Source of the DNA: JAEUKA01 sp035328405
GTDB lineage: Bacteria; Myxococcota_A; Polyangia; Palsa-1104; JAEUJZ01
NCBI GenBank assembly: GCA_035328405.1
Contig: DAOLIT010000012.1
Coordinates: 25,523-89,522 of the forward strand
DNA length: 64,000 nucleotides
Direction of reading: 5' to 3'
Shown: positions 25,668-34,460 of the stretch, in pieces
How positions within the stretch are numbered: the stretch's first letter is position 1
Layout: the number at the start of each line of letters is the position of its first letter
Position numbers and translations under genes: made by a program
The notes under the pieces: generated by a model
What the model was told of the DNA's origin: nothing
The model's database searches: none
What the model saw: the letters and a program-made list of their open reading frames with translations, nothing else

Positions 25668-28600
25668 TCTCCCAAGCCGGCCTCATTGTGGTTGTTTTGG
25701 TGTATGTGGGATTCCTCTTCCTGATCGCACAGGTGGCAGAACGCGCTGCGCAATCGGGACGCTCCTGGACCTTCCATTCCAGCATTTACTCTTTGGGACT
25801 CGCAGTCTATTGCACCACCTGGACGTACTATGGCAGCGTCGGAAAAGCGGCCACCGATGGCATGCTGTGGCTGACGATCTATCTGGGTCCCACGCTCGCG
25901 CTGACCCTGGCCCCCTTGGTGCTCCGCAGCATCGTCCGCATCAAAGCCAGGCACAAAGTCACAAGCATCGCAGACTTCATCTCTGCAAGGTACGGAAAAT
26001 CCCAAGCCGTCGCGGCCCTGTGTACCGTCATGTTGCTCATCGGAATCGTTCCCTATCTTGCGTTGCAGCTCAAAGCAGTGACAGGAACCTTCGCACTCAT
26101 GACAAAAGGGGCCGGTGCGGGCGAAATCATCAGTCCCATCGTCATCGTCCTCATGTTCGGTTTTACCGTCGTCTTTGGTATTCGGCGACTGGACCCCACC
26201 GAACGCCATCCGGGCATGATGGTTTCCCTCGCTGTCGAGTCGATCGTCAAATTGGTTGCGTTTCTGGCCGCAGGTGCCTTTGTCACTTGGACTCTGTTCA
26301 CAGGTCCGGCAGAGTTTCTGGACAAACTGGCTGTGGCGCTTCCCAAAACCGTTCCGTTTTTGGGTCGATGTACCGGACCACAGCTTTTGAATTGGGCTAC
26401 GTATCTTCTGCTGGCCACCTGTGCTTTTATGTTTTTGCCTCGGCAATTTCATGTGGCAGTGGTTGAAAATTCTGACGAAAAACAGCTTCGCACAGCAAGT
26501 TGGTTGTCACCTCTTTATCTCTTCCTCATCAACATATTTGTCCTTCCCATTGCGCTGGGAGGACTCCTTTTGGCACCAAAGGGAATCTCTCCCGATCAGT
26601 ATGTTCTTTCACTCCCTATGCTTCAGGGACATCGAACTTTGTCCATCTTTGTCTTCGTGGGAGGTTTTTCTGCTGCCATTGGAATGATCATGGTGGAAAC
26701 GATGACCATGGCGACCATGGTCTCCAACCACCTGTTTTTGCCCCTTTTGGACGCGAGCCCGACGCTGTGGCGTTTTCGTCGCCACTTGTTGTATGCGCGC
26801 TGGTTTGCCGCAGCGTTGCTCATCGGAGCGTCCTATCTGTTTGAAGTGAAAGTCGGTCGATCGGTCATGTTGGTCAGCATCGGAATGCTCTCCTTTGCTG
26901 CGGTAACGCAATTCCTTCCCGTAATGTTGGGCGGTCTGTATTGGAAAGAGGGAAATCGAACAGGTGCCCTGTGGGGAGTAGGTGCCGGCTTCTTGATCTG
27001 GACCTATACACTGTTTCTGCCGACGTTTGTACGAAGTGGGTGGTTGCCGAAAGCCCTGCTGACCGACGGACCATTCGGAATTGCGGGTCTGCGTCCAGAA
27101 GCTCTGTTTGGTCTTTCGGGCATTCCGAACTTGGCACACGGTACACTCTGGAGTCTTCTGTTCAACAGTCTGGGATATGTGCTTGGTTCTCTGCTCAGCA
27201 AAACAAGCATCGAGGAACGCCGCCTCTCGGAAGAATTTCTGGGAGCGCAGGCCAAAGTCGATTTGGGAGAAGAAGAGGGAACGCTACCCCTTGCCGAAAA
27301 AGTTGCCGCCATTGAGACCATTTTGAAGCGCTATTTTTCGTCTGTGGTTGCAAAAGAGATGGTTCAAACCGCCTTGGTTTCTTTGAAACTTGCGGACAAA
27401 GAAACCATTGGTGCTGTAGAACTTGCGGAACTCCATCGCGTTGTGGAAAGACATCTTGGGGGTTCTGTAGGAGCCGCAGCCGCGCACTCTGCCATGATGG
27501 AATTGCGCAGCGGTGTGTCGGCTCAGGAATCACAAGCTTTGGCAAAAGTGTATGCCAAAATTCTGGCCAGTATGAATATGGCTCCGTCGGAATTGCGCAG
27601 GAAAGTAGACTTTTACCAAGAACGGGAGTCCCTGCTAAGACAACAAGCTTCCGAATTGCGGCAAAAAATGGATGCCCTGGATTTGGAAGTGACAGAGCGC
27701 CGGAAAGCAGAGAAAGCACTTCAGGAATTGAACGAACAACTGGAAGGCCGCGTGCTCGAAAGAACCAAGGCGTTGAAAGAAGCGCAAAAGAGACTGCTCG
27801 ACGCAGCACACCGAGCGGGGCGCGCAGAAATCGCCACGAACATTTTGCACAACGTAGGCAATGTCCTAAACAGTGTGAATACATCGATCGTGACGATGCT
27901 GAGTCTGTTTGGAAAGTCTCGGATGCCCGTGTTTTCCAAACTCGCGAAGTTGATAGAGGACAAGAAAAAGGGGGACCTTGGGAACTATCTGTCTGTGGAC
28001 CCCAAAGGGAAACAGGTGCCCGATTTGGTCGTCGCGTTGGCCGGGAATCTTCAGGATGAACAAGCACTCCTGAAGGCCGAATTGGAACAGCTTGCGAAGA
28101 ACATTGAACACATCAAAGCCATCATCTCGGTGCAACAATCGCACGCGCGGGCGTCGAGAGTCTTTGAGACCATCGATGTACGTTCGCTTGTCGATGATGC
28201 CATCCGCGTCAACATTGCGGGTCTTGACCACGCCAGAATCGAAGTGGTTCGAGACTACGATGACCTGCCCGATGTGACGTTGGAAAAGCACAAGTTGTTG
28301 CAAATTCTGGTGAACCTGATCAGCAATGCGCGGCATGCGATGGTTCCGAATCCTCCTGAAAAGGAACGTGTTTTGCGCGTTTCTGTGAAGCCCATTGCAG
28401 GCGATCGATTTCGCATCAGCGTGAAAGATACAGGAATAGGAATCAGCGCAGAGAACCTGGGAAAACTCTTCCAACATGGTTTTACGACACGTTCTGAAGG
28501 ACATGGTTTCGGTTTGCATGCCTCGTCGCTGGCGGCCAAGCAGATGGATGGCCAGGTGACCGCGGGCAGTGATGGCCCAGGACATGGTGCGACGTTCACA

Positions 28601-28735
28601 GTAGAGCTACCTTTGACTGCCGAGCAAAAGCGAAGTGAGGATGTGAATGCGGATGCGTCCGATTCCTCATCGGCTGATGCAGATCGCTCCCAAATGCGGG
28701 TGGCCAATACAGCGCCAGCGCAGAGGCACCCATGA
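25664..28735 (+). CDS. Sodium:solute symporter-histidine kinase fusion
   Basis: 1023 residues. Start is TTG at 25664: AAGGAGG at 25651-25657 has ideal spacing and no ATG or GTG is better. Residues about 1-500 are a sodium:solute symporter (SSS) domain with about thirteen helices, as in CbrA, where transport and sensing are joined. A cytoplasmic region with a long coiled coil (about 640-715) leads into the kinase. The phospho-acceptor is probably H729 in ILHNVGNVLNS. The ATPase domain has the N box LLQILVNLISNARHAM, G1 DTGIGIS, and FTTRSEGHGFGL. No PAS or receiver domain. The substrate that is sensed or transported is unknown. The likely partner is the response regulator at 24593. The stop overlaps the next start (ATGA). 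Confidence 0.92.
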   Translation: MISQAGLIVVVLVYVGFLFLIAQVAERAAQSGRSWTFHSSIYSLGLAVYCTTWTYYGSVGKAATDGMLWLTIYLGPTLALTLAPLVLRSIVRIKARHKVTSIADFISARYGKSQAVAALCTVMLLIGIVPYLALQLKAVTGTFALMTKGAGAGEIISPIVIVLMFGFTVVFGIRRLDPTERHPGMMVSLAVESIVKLVAFLAAGAFVTWTLFTGPAEFLDKLAVALPKTVPFLGRCTGPQLLNWATYLLLATCAFMFLPRQFHVAVVENSDEKQLRTASWLSPLYLFLINIFVLPIALGGLLLAPKGISPDQYVLSLPMLQGHRTLSIFVFVGGFSAAIGMIMVETMTMATMVSNHLFLPLLDASPTLWRFRRHLLYARWFAAALLIGASYLFEVKVGRSVMLVSIGMLSFAAVTQFLPVMLGGLYWKEGNRTGALWGVGAGFLIWTYTLFLPTFVRSGWLPKALLTDGPFGIAGLRPEALFGLSGIPNLAHGTLWSLLFNSLGYVLGSLLSKTSIEERRLSEEFLGAQAKVDLGEEEGTLPLAEKVAAIETILKRYFSSVVAKEMVQTALVSLKLADKETIGAVELAELHRVVERHLGGSVGAAAAHSAMMELRSGVSAQESQALAKVYAKILASMNMAPSELRRKVDFYQERESLLRQQASELRQKMDALDLEVTERRKAEKALQELNEQLEGRVLERTKALKEAQKRLLDAAHRAGRAEIATNILHNVGNVLNSVNTSIVTMLSLFGKSRMPVFSKLAKLIEDKKKGDLGNYLSVDPKGKQVPDLVVALAGNLQDEQALLKAELEQLAKNIEHIKAIISVQQSHARASRVFETIDVRSLVDDAIRVNIAGLDHARIEVVRDYDDLPDVTLEKHKLLQILVNLISNARHAMVPNPPEKERVLRVSVKPIAGDRFRISVKDTGIGISAENLGKLFQHGFTTRSEGHGFGLHASSLAAKQMDGQVTAGSDGPGHGATFTVELPLTAEQKRSEDVNADASDSSSADADRSQMRVANTAPAQRHP

Positions 28736-28992
28736 GCATGGCATCAACAGAGGAACTGCGCGCCGAACTCTGTCGGATTTCGGGGCTGTCACAACTCCTG
28801 GCCCCGGGAGTATTGCGCCGGGCTCTGGTTGATTGTGGTGTCACGCCAGAGAACGCCACCGCGCGCGATTTTCTGAAAGCGTTGCCAAAATTGGAAGCCC
28901 GGATGCGAGCCTATTTGTTGCCCGACGAAGTGGAACGGAGGCTCCTTCAAATGCGCAGACTGATCGAAAAACAGGCGGGAGGGAGAATCTAG
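28732..28992 (+). CDS. Small hypothetical protein in the signalling operon
   Basis: 86 residues. The start ATG overlaps the stop of the symporter-kinase gene by four bases, and the next gene starts two bases after its stop, so it is firmly inside the operon. The product is predicted helical and soluble, with Leu- and Arg-rich amphipathic stretches and no cysteine pair or signal. It is not a receiver or a CheW-like domain by any motif I can see. It may be an adaptor between kinase and receptor. Function unknown. Confidence 0.75.
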   Translation: MSMASTEELRAELCRISGLSQLLAPGVLRRALVDCGVTPENATARDFLKALPKLEARMRAYLLPDEVERRLLQMRRLIEKQAGGRI

Positions 28993-28993
28993 C

Positions 28994-30172
28994 GTGACCG
29001 CTCTGTGGTTGTCTCGCCTGCTGCCTCACCGACGGATAGTATTGGGTGCGGTGTTCACTGTTGTTGCTCTGGCAACGACATGGTTGCTCGTTCTTCAGGA
29101 CAACAAAGTGCGGGATGCTTTGCGAAAAAGCACGGGCCCTCATGGACAGAAAAACACGGGCCTGGTGTTTGGTTTGGGAACTGTTTTCCTCTTGGCCGGT
29201 GCGGGTTTTTGGGTGTCTCATCACATGTTTTGTGCATTGGAGACACAGCAAAAGCAAAGAGAACGAGAGTCCTTCTCTGGTTTGTTTCCCAAGCTGGAGG
29301 CGTTGTCTCTGCACTTGTCCCGCACCCTTGCCGAAGTAGAGGACATGGGACGGGTGGCGATCGAAACGGCGCAAAGTGCGGAACAACAGACGCAACATGT
29401 GGCGGACGCTGCAAGTACGCTGGGAGAACTTACCCTTTCAACAACAGACATCGCGCAGGGTGCAGCAGAGGCGGCACGCATCGCGAGTGATACCAAAGAG
29501 GCTGCGGTCAAAGGCGCCCAGCTTGCAGAGTCTGCTTCAAATCAAGTGCAACAGGTCGCAGAATTTGCGCACGAATTGAATCGCACCGTCGATCGATTGA
29601 GTCGGCGGGTTGGCGAAATCGGTGAAATCACGACACTCGTAAAAGACATTGCAGATCAGACCAAATTGCTCGCGCTGAACGCATCGATCGAGGCGGCACG
29701 CGACAGCGGGCACGCAACGGGGTTTTCCGTGGTGGCAGCAGAGGTCAGGCGTTTGGCGGATTTGACGGTGCGGGAAACAGGACAAATCTCGGCGCGGATA
29801 CGTTCCGTACAGGAAGAAACAGAGCACACCAATCTGTCCATGCAGAAAACGACCAGACAGATTGAGGACATTTTAGGAAACGTAAAGCATGTCCTCGTGA
29901 CACTCACTTCGATCGTCGATATCTCGGGTGTATCCAAGGAACAGATTGCACTCCTTGCGGAAGCGGTCGAGCAGCAATCGCGCGCCATGAATCGAATTTC
30001 GCTGACCATGGAACAGTCCTCGCAGATCTCTGCAAACATCTTGCAGAGAGTGGGGAATGTGAATCCGAAAATCGAGACGATGCGTTCTGGACTGCTGCAA
30101 ATGCAGTCGGATATGCAGTCCGTCGTCCGTGAATTGCCCAAACATCCAACGTCGAAGGAGGGAAAGGGGTGA
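28994..30172 (+). CDS. Minimal methyl-accepting chemotaxis-type receptor
   Basis: 392 residues from GTG at 28994. Two membrane helices (about 15-35 and 56-75) enclose a loop of only about 20 residues, so there is no periplasmic sensor domain, and I see no HAMP domain. A long coiled coil follows, with the receptor hairpin tip IADQTKLLALNASIEAAR and its continuation GFSVVAAEVRRLAD, which is the CheA/CheW-binding region of methyl-accepting chemotaxis proteins. With no sensor of its own, it may take its signal from the symporter-kinase or the cupin lipoprotein in the same operon. No CheA or CheW gene is in the window. It overlaps the next gene. Confidence 0.9.
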   Translation: MTALWLSRLLPHRRIVLGAVFTVVALATTWLLVLQDNKVRDALRKSTGPHGQKNTGLVFGLGTVFLLAGAGFWVSHHMFCALETQQKQRERESFSGLFPKLEALSLHLSRTLAEVEDMGRVAIETAQSAEQQTQHVADAASTLGELTLSTTDIAQGAAEAARIASDTKEAAVKGAQLAESASNQVQQVAEFAHELNRTVDRLSRRVGEIGEITTLVKDIADQTKLLALNASIEAARDSGHATGFSVVAAEVRRLADLTVRETGQISARIRSVQEETEHTNLSMQKTTRQIEDILGNVKHVLVTLTSIVDISGVSKEQIALLAEAVEQQSRAMNRISLTMEQSSQISANILQRVGNVNPKIETMRSGLLQMQSDMQSVVRELPKHPTSKEGKG

Positions 30173-30744
30173 TGGTGAAACAAACTTTGCTTTCCCTGGT
30201 GATTGCGCTTGGGCTTTCTTCCTGTGCCGATCCTCCTGATCCGCCGGAAGCTCCCAAGCCGTGTGTGGCTGCGTGCGATTGCGAAAAGCTCACGAAGGCA
30301 CTCAAAGAAGCGCAAGCTCCGGTGCCCTGCGTCCGTGCGGATGCAGTGGAAACCTCTTCTTCGACGGAAAAGAGCCCTCCCTATGCGTCTGTGCTGCCAA
30401 AAGAAGCCGAGTTCGTACAAACAAAGGAACTGGAATGGGAAGACTTCCCAACCTATGCAGAGTCAGCCAGCGCGGCACAACTGAAATGGAATCCCAAAAC
30501 AAAAGGGGTCTCTGGTTTTCTCAAACTACCCAAAAAATTTGATGTGGAGGATATGAAGCATTCTTGTGGCCTCATATCTTCCGTCCTAAAAGGGAGTGTG
30601 TCTGTTCAGTTGGGGGAAGACAAACCCACAACGGTCAAAGCGGGCGGTTTTTTGTTCATTCCTGCAAACACTCCCTATCGAATGATCGCAAAGAAAGAAG
30701 CGATTCTGTTCTTAACCACCGACGGACCGTTCGCGAGCCGGTAG
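30172..30744 (+). CDS. Cupin-domain lipoprotein
   Basis: 190 residues from ATG at 30172, sharing one base with the receptor stop; a GTG one codon earlier is possible. GGAGGG lies upstream within the receptor gene. Signal peptide with lipobox LSSC (Cys18), then a Cys- and Pro-rich linker and a cupin domain (about 90-190) with the SVQLGEDKPTTVKAGGFLFIP and NTPYRMIAKKE strands. The usual metal-binding histidines of the first cupin motif are mostly missing (one His in MKHSCG), so it may bind a ligand rather than catalyse. As the last gene of the signalling operon it could be the periplasmic ligand-binding component. Its 3' end overlaps the convergent SprT gene by 33 bases. Confidence 0.75.
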   Translation: MVKQTLLSLVIALGLSSCADPPDPPEAPKPCVAACDCEKLTKALKEAQAPVPCVRADAVETSSSTEKSPPYASVLPKEAEFVQTKELEWEDFPTYAESASAAQLKWNPKTKGVSGFLKLPKKFDVEDMKHSCGLISSVLKGSVSVQLGEDKPTTVKAGGFLFIPANTPYRMIAKKEAILFLTTDGPFASR

Positions 30745-31821
30745 TGCCAAATTCTGTGTCCGAAGTGAAGCCGCCTGGGTCAGGGGTTTGTGCAAAACCA
30801 GGCGTTCCCCGGCACGTTCCCCGGCGGATCGAGCAGAGTTTTTGGGCTGTCCTTTGCTTCGGACGTGACGGATGTTGGGATACCGCTGCCGCAGATAGTG
30901 GGAAAGCTCTGCATCGGCCACCCACACAAGCCCCTGTTCCTGTTGTGCAAGATTTTGTTGTTTGAGCCGGTTTGAAAAACCCGAAATGACGCCGGACAGA
31001 AACGTCCGCCGGTCGCGACGGTTCGCAAGACCCCTTTTGTGCTCGGACCAGAGTCGCTCGGCCTGCTGCGAAAGAAATTCGTACACATACGCAGCCATTT
31101 CGAGATTTTCGGGTCGTCCCAGAATTTCCAAAATCGATCCGCGCAGGCCGGTCTGTACATCGAAACTCTTTACCCAAATGGTTTCGACAAAAAAGTAGCG
31201 ACCCAAGACCATGGCGATCAAACGGAGGTGCTCATCGACGCGACGGGCGGGCTTGCCCAGGTGCAAAAAACTGTGCGACGTCGTTTTCTGCGTCGGAAGT
31301 TCCAGGTTGTATTTCAGAAGAAGGTCCTGCGCTTTTTGCATCGCACTCTCGGCTTCGTGCAGATTTTGGCTCTCGGCCAGGGACAGAAGTCGGGCGATGC
31401 GCCGCAGTTTTTGCGCCTGCGGACTCAGGTCCTGTTCAGAACGCGTTGCGGTCTTGGGAAGGCCGGAGCTGCTGGCATCGATTCCCCATTTTTTGCAGAC
31501 AGCCAAAAACGCAGCGCCATGCGCGGTTTCGTCGGTGCGGCCCAACACTTCGTGGACATACTGGTGCGCCATTTCGTGTTTGAGGACCTCGAGAACGTGT
31601 CCCCACGGATGACGAAACACGAGCGCCTCGGACATTTCGAGCGATCGGGTATGCGGTTCCCAGCAACCGAGCCGCGAAGTTTTTGGAGACAGCGCGATTT
31701 GCGGAGGCATGAGGGCGCGACGAAACAGAGTCGCGTTCAACTGGTGCCAGGCACGCAGTAGCTCAGCGACGATCACAGCAGCAAATTGGGCCGACACAGA
31801 ATCTGGAAGGGAGGTGTTCAT
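30712..31821 (-). CDS. SprT-like zinc protease domain plus DUF2786
   Basis: 369 residues from ATG at 31821; an ATG at 31860 would add thirteen residues. Residues about 15-125 form a SprT-like metalloprotease domain with the zinc motif H82-E-M-A-H86 in EVLKHEMAHQYVHE. SprT relatives include Spartan, which cuts DNA-protein crosslinks in eukaryotes. Residues about 131-175 match DUF2786 (KLRRIARLLSLAES and the KAQDLLLKYNL helix), a domain found in phage and bacterial proteins of unknown role. A basic C-terminal tail follows. Neither start has a good ribosome site. It is divergent from the gene at 31875 and convergent with the cupin gene. Role in crosslink repair is inference. Confidence 0.8.
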   Translation of the reverse strand: MNTSLPDSVSAQFAAVIVAELLRAWHQLNATLFRRALMPPQIALSPKTSRLGCWEPHTRSLEMSEALVFRHPWGHVLEVLKHEMAHQYVHEVLGRTDETAHGAAFLAVCKKWGIDASSSGLPKTATRSEQDLSPQAQKLRRIARLLSLAESQNLHEAESAMQKAQDLLLKYNLELPTQKTTSHSFLHLGKPARRVDEHLRLIAMVLGRYFFVETIWVKSFDVQTGLRGSILEILGRPENLEMAAYVYEFLSQQAERLWSEHKRGLANRRDRRTFLSGVISGFSNRLKQQNLAQQEQGLVWVADAELSHYLRQRYPNIRHVRSKGQPKNSARSAGERAGERLVLHKPLTQAASLRTQNLALPARERSVGG

Positions 31822-31874
31822 GCGCAGGCCGTTTTTCGCACAAGATGCAGAGAATGTCATGTCGGAGAAGGGGT

Positions 31875-32897
31875 ATGTCAGACCGGTTCGCTAGGTTCCG
31901 GCGCATGACACTTCTTGCGTGGGTTCCTTCCTCCTCTGCTTTCTTCCTTTCCGATTCGGAGTGGGCGCGTTGTGAATGCCCAAGAACGCGAGCCCTTCTT
32001 TCGACCCTGCGACAACAGGGGTTTCCAACACAGGCGCGTTTTGTGCGCGGAACCGAACAGGTCCTTCGCACAGAACAGGGTGTGCTGGTGGATGTGCTGG
32101 ATTTTTTTCCGGTGCTGCTGTCGCCGACTGCACAGGTTGAGGCGTCGTCGGATTTGTCGAAACTGTCGGCGATTCTGCGTCTGGCTCTGTCGGTGGTTTC
32201 GGCGGGACAGGCGTGGCCGAAACTCCACAGAATGGGAACGGGCACGCGATACACGGCACGGTGGAGGGCGTCTCTGTCTGTCAAAGAACGGGAAACGGTG
32301 CATCGGTTGGGAAGGAGTATGGGTATAGGGGTCGCAGAACTGTGTACGGTTTTTCCGTCGAGTGATGCCCGATGGCCAGACACAAGCGGACCCGCGCGAA
32401 CCTTCCTTTTGCTTCATCAGCTTGTGGATCGGCTTGTGCGCGAAGGTTGCCGCCGGGGGGCCTCTGTCCGTTTGGCAAACACCACCGCATCGTCTTTCGA
32501 GCAACGCCTTGTGCTGGCGTTGGGGGACGACCGCGCACTTGTGCTGGCCCCCTTGCCGAACGATGAGGCGTTTTCGCGCAAGCAAGAAGAATTGAACGAC
32601 TGGTCGAAAGGGGCTCTTTTGGGAGTCCACAAACCGATGCTGTTGTCTCCGTGTGGTTGGGAAGCGGACGAGAGCCTGACCCAGGTGTTGGGGCGGTTTA
32701 TGCGACAGGCAAAAGAACTGTCAGCAGTGCTCGAAAAGGGGTCGGCTGCGCCGCGTATGTTGCCGACGGGTGCCTGGAAATCAACGTGTACGATTCGGAC
32801 GGTCGCAACGAATCGGAACGGGACAGACACACTGAAGACGAAAACCCCGCTAAGGCTCCGCGAAAAGGAACAGCCGTCGTTTCGCTTTGCGGCATAG
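31875..32897 (+). CDS. Hypothetical protein, possibly SNF2-helicase N-terminal-like
   Basis: 340 residues from ATG at 31875, preceded by GGAGAAGGGG; ATG at 31905 is an alternative. No signal or membrane helix. The stretch with LSAILRLALSVVSAGQAWPKL and the following RWRASLSVKERE and VDRLVREG segments is reminiscent of the N-terminal region of bacterial SNF2 helicases, but there is no ATPase domain. The C-terminal 60 residues are basic and low in structure. The resemblance is from memory of the pattern and weak. It is divergent from the SprT gene with overlapping 5' ends if the longer SprT start is used. Confidence 0.6.
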   Translation: MSDRFARFRRMTLLAWVPSSSAFFLSDSEWARCECPRTRALLSTLRQQGFPTQARFVRGTEQVLRTEQGVLVDVLDFFPVLLSPTAQVEASSDLSKLSAILRLALSVVSAGQAWPKLHRMGTGTRYTARWRASLSVKERETVHRLGRSMGIGVAELCTVFPSSDARWPDTSGPARTFLLLHQLVDRLVREGCRRGASVRLANTTASSFEQRLVLALGDDRALVLAPLPNDEAFSRKQEELNDWSKGALLGVHKPMLLSPCGWEADESLTQVLGRFMRQAKELSAVLEKGSAAPRMLPTGAWKSTCTIRTVATNRNGTDTLKTKTPLRLREKEQPSFRFAA

Positions 32898-32933
32898 CGC
32901 GCGGTTTCCGGGCTGCTTTTTGGATCGATCTGC

Positions 32934-34433
32934 CTAACGACGGTTTTTCCGACGGCGATTGAGTCGAAAATCTGCGATCCCGCGCAGCAGCGAACCCACA
33001 CCGAACCACAGACACAGACCTCCTATCAAAAAGCCGACGACCTGCGGCAACAGGAAGCCCAACGTCCCGAAAGACAAGAGCGTGATCGCTGCCACGATCG
33101 ACACGCTCCACGCAGAGCGTTCGTAGCGTCGCCTGAGCGCCACTCCAAGCACAGCGGCGCTGGCCCGCACGACGGCAGCCCCCGTTCGACCGCTGACGGC
33201 CACTTTGGGCGACGGCAACGCCTTTTGTGACGGCGCAGGAACGAGCTGCTCTTTGTCGCTTCTTGCGGTGTTCAAGCTGGAAGAAGACCGGCGCTTGCGA
33301 AGATGCAGCTCGCGGCTTTGCGACAAATCGTGCAAGAACATCGCCTCGGCCACACGACCAAAGGTGGCGTCTTCGATCACGACATCGAGCTCCCAGTTCG
33401 TGAGCAAACTGGCCAAGTTCAAATTCGACGAACCGACGCGGCACCACTCGCCATCCACGACAGTGGTTTTGGCGTGCAGCATCGGACCTTGCCATTCAAA
33501 AATCCGCACACCCGCTTCCAGCAAACCGATGTACCCGGCACGGCTCGCCCAAGCAATCCACGGTATGTCGGAACGACCCGGCACCAAAATGCGAACGTCC
33601 ACGCCGTCTCGCGCCGCTGCGGTCAACGCTTCGTACATCGACGGAGGCGTCAGAAAATAGGCGTCCGTGATGAAAATGCTCGACGAAGCGTTCGCCAAAA
33701 GCACCTGTGTGATTCGATAAATCCGCGACCGGCCAGGCAGACCCGACACGATGCGAAGCGGCACATGGCAACAGGGTTGGTCCTCCGAAAGCTCGGCGGC
33801 AGGCGGAACTTCTGTGCCGCGCGCAAGCACGTCTTCCGGTTCTCGTATCCGAGCAGGAAGCGGGGAACCGGCTTCGCTCCAAGTCTCATCGAACGTACGA
33901 CACAATTCGGCGGCAGCCGGTCCTTCAAAACGAACGGCGGTGTCGCGCCACGGAGAAAGACCGCGCTCGGGATGGCCGGCCCACGGATCGCCCACGCACA
34001 AACCCCCGACGTGACCGATTTGTCCGTCGATGCACACCACCTTTCGATGGTTGCGCTTGAGCAAAAGGAGCGGATCGGACCATCGCAGCGTCCCAAACGC
34101 CCGAACACGAACTCCCGCTCGCTGCATTTTGACCCACAGGCTGCGGCTGGTGCCCAGGCTCCCGACCCAATCGAACAAGACGAACACCTCGACGCCCGCC
34201 AAAGCCCGTTCGCACAGGGCGTCCGAGATTTTCTGACCGATTCGATCGGCTCGGAAAATGTAGTTTTCAAACAGGATGAAGTGTTTGGCGCGGGCGATGT
34301 CTGCAAGCCACGAAGCAAAGACGTTCGGGCCATCGCGAAGAAGGGTGACGGTGTTTCCAGGGATTCGAGGGGAATCCCCCGCGCGCCGCAAGGCACGTTC
34401 AGGGTCGAGCCGGTCTGTGTGTTGGTCGAACAC
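32934..34433 (-). CDS. cls: Cardiolipin synthase (phospholipase D family)
   Basis: 499 residues from GTG at 34433, with AGGGAA five bases upstream. Two phospholipase D HKD motifs are intact: H129-x-K131 with D136 (RNHRKVVCIDG) and H320-x-K322 with D327 (MLHAKTTVVDG), with the GSSNLN segment after the second. Cardiolipin synthases join two phosphatidylglycerol molecules, or PG and PE in ClsB/C types. Unlike E. coli ClsA there are no N-terminal helices; instead two helices lie at the C-terminus (about 438-475), preceded by a basic Ser-rich linker. It starts 27 bases after ftsH on the same strand, so it is probably cotranscribed with it. Confidence 0.88.
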   Translation of the reverse strand: MFDQHTDRLDPERALRRAGDSPRIPGNTVTLLRDGPNVFASWLADIARAKHFILFENYIFRADRIGQKISDALCERALAGVEVFVLFDWVGSLGTSRSLWVKMQRAGVRVRAFGTLRWSDPLLLLKRNHRKVVCIDGQIGHVGGLCVGDPWAGHPERGLSPWRDTAVRFEGPAAAELCRTFDETWSEAGSPLPARIREPEDVLARGTEVPPAAELSEDQPCCHVPLRIVSGLPGRSRIYRITQVLLANASSSIFITDAYFLTPPSMYEALTAAARDGVDVRILVPGRSDIPWIAWASRAGYIGLLEAGVRIFEWQGPMLHAKTTVVDGEWCRVGSSNLNLASLLTNWELDVVIEDATFGRVAEAMFLHDLSQSRELHLRKRRSSSSLNTARSDKEQLVPAPSQKALPSPKVAVSGRTGAAVVRASAAVLGVALRRRYERSAWSVSIVAAITLLSFGTLGFLLPQVVGFLIGGLCLWFGVGSLLRGIADFRLNRRRKNRR

Positions 34434-34460
34434 GGCGCGTTCCCTAAAAACCGATCTTTC

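Noticed and set aside
24602..26452. 616-codon minus-strand open frame opposite the response regulator and symporter-kinase
   Set aside because: Antisense to clearly recognised genes, low-complexity composition and no motif.
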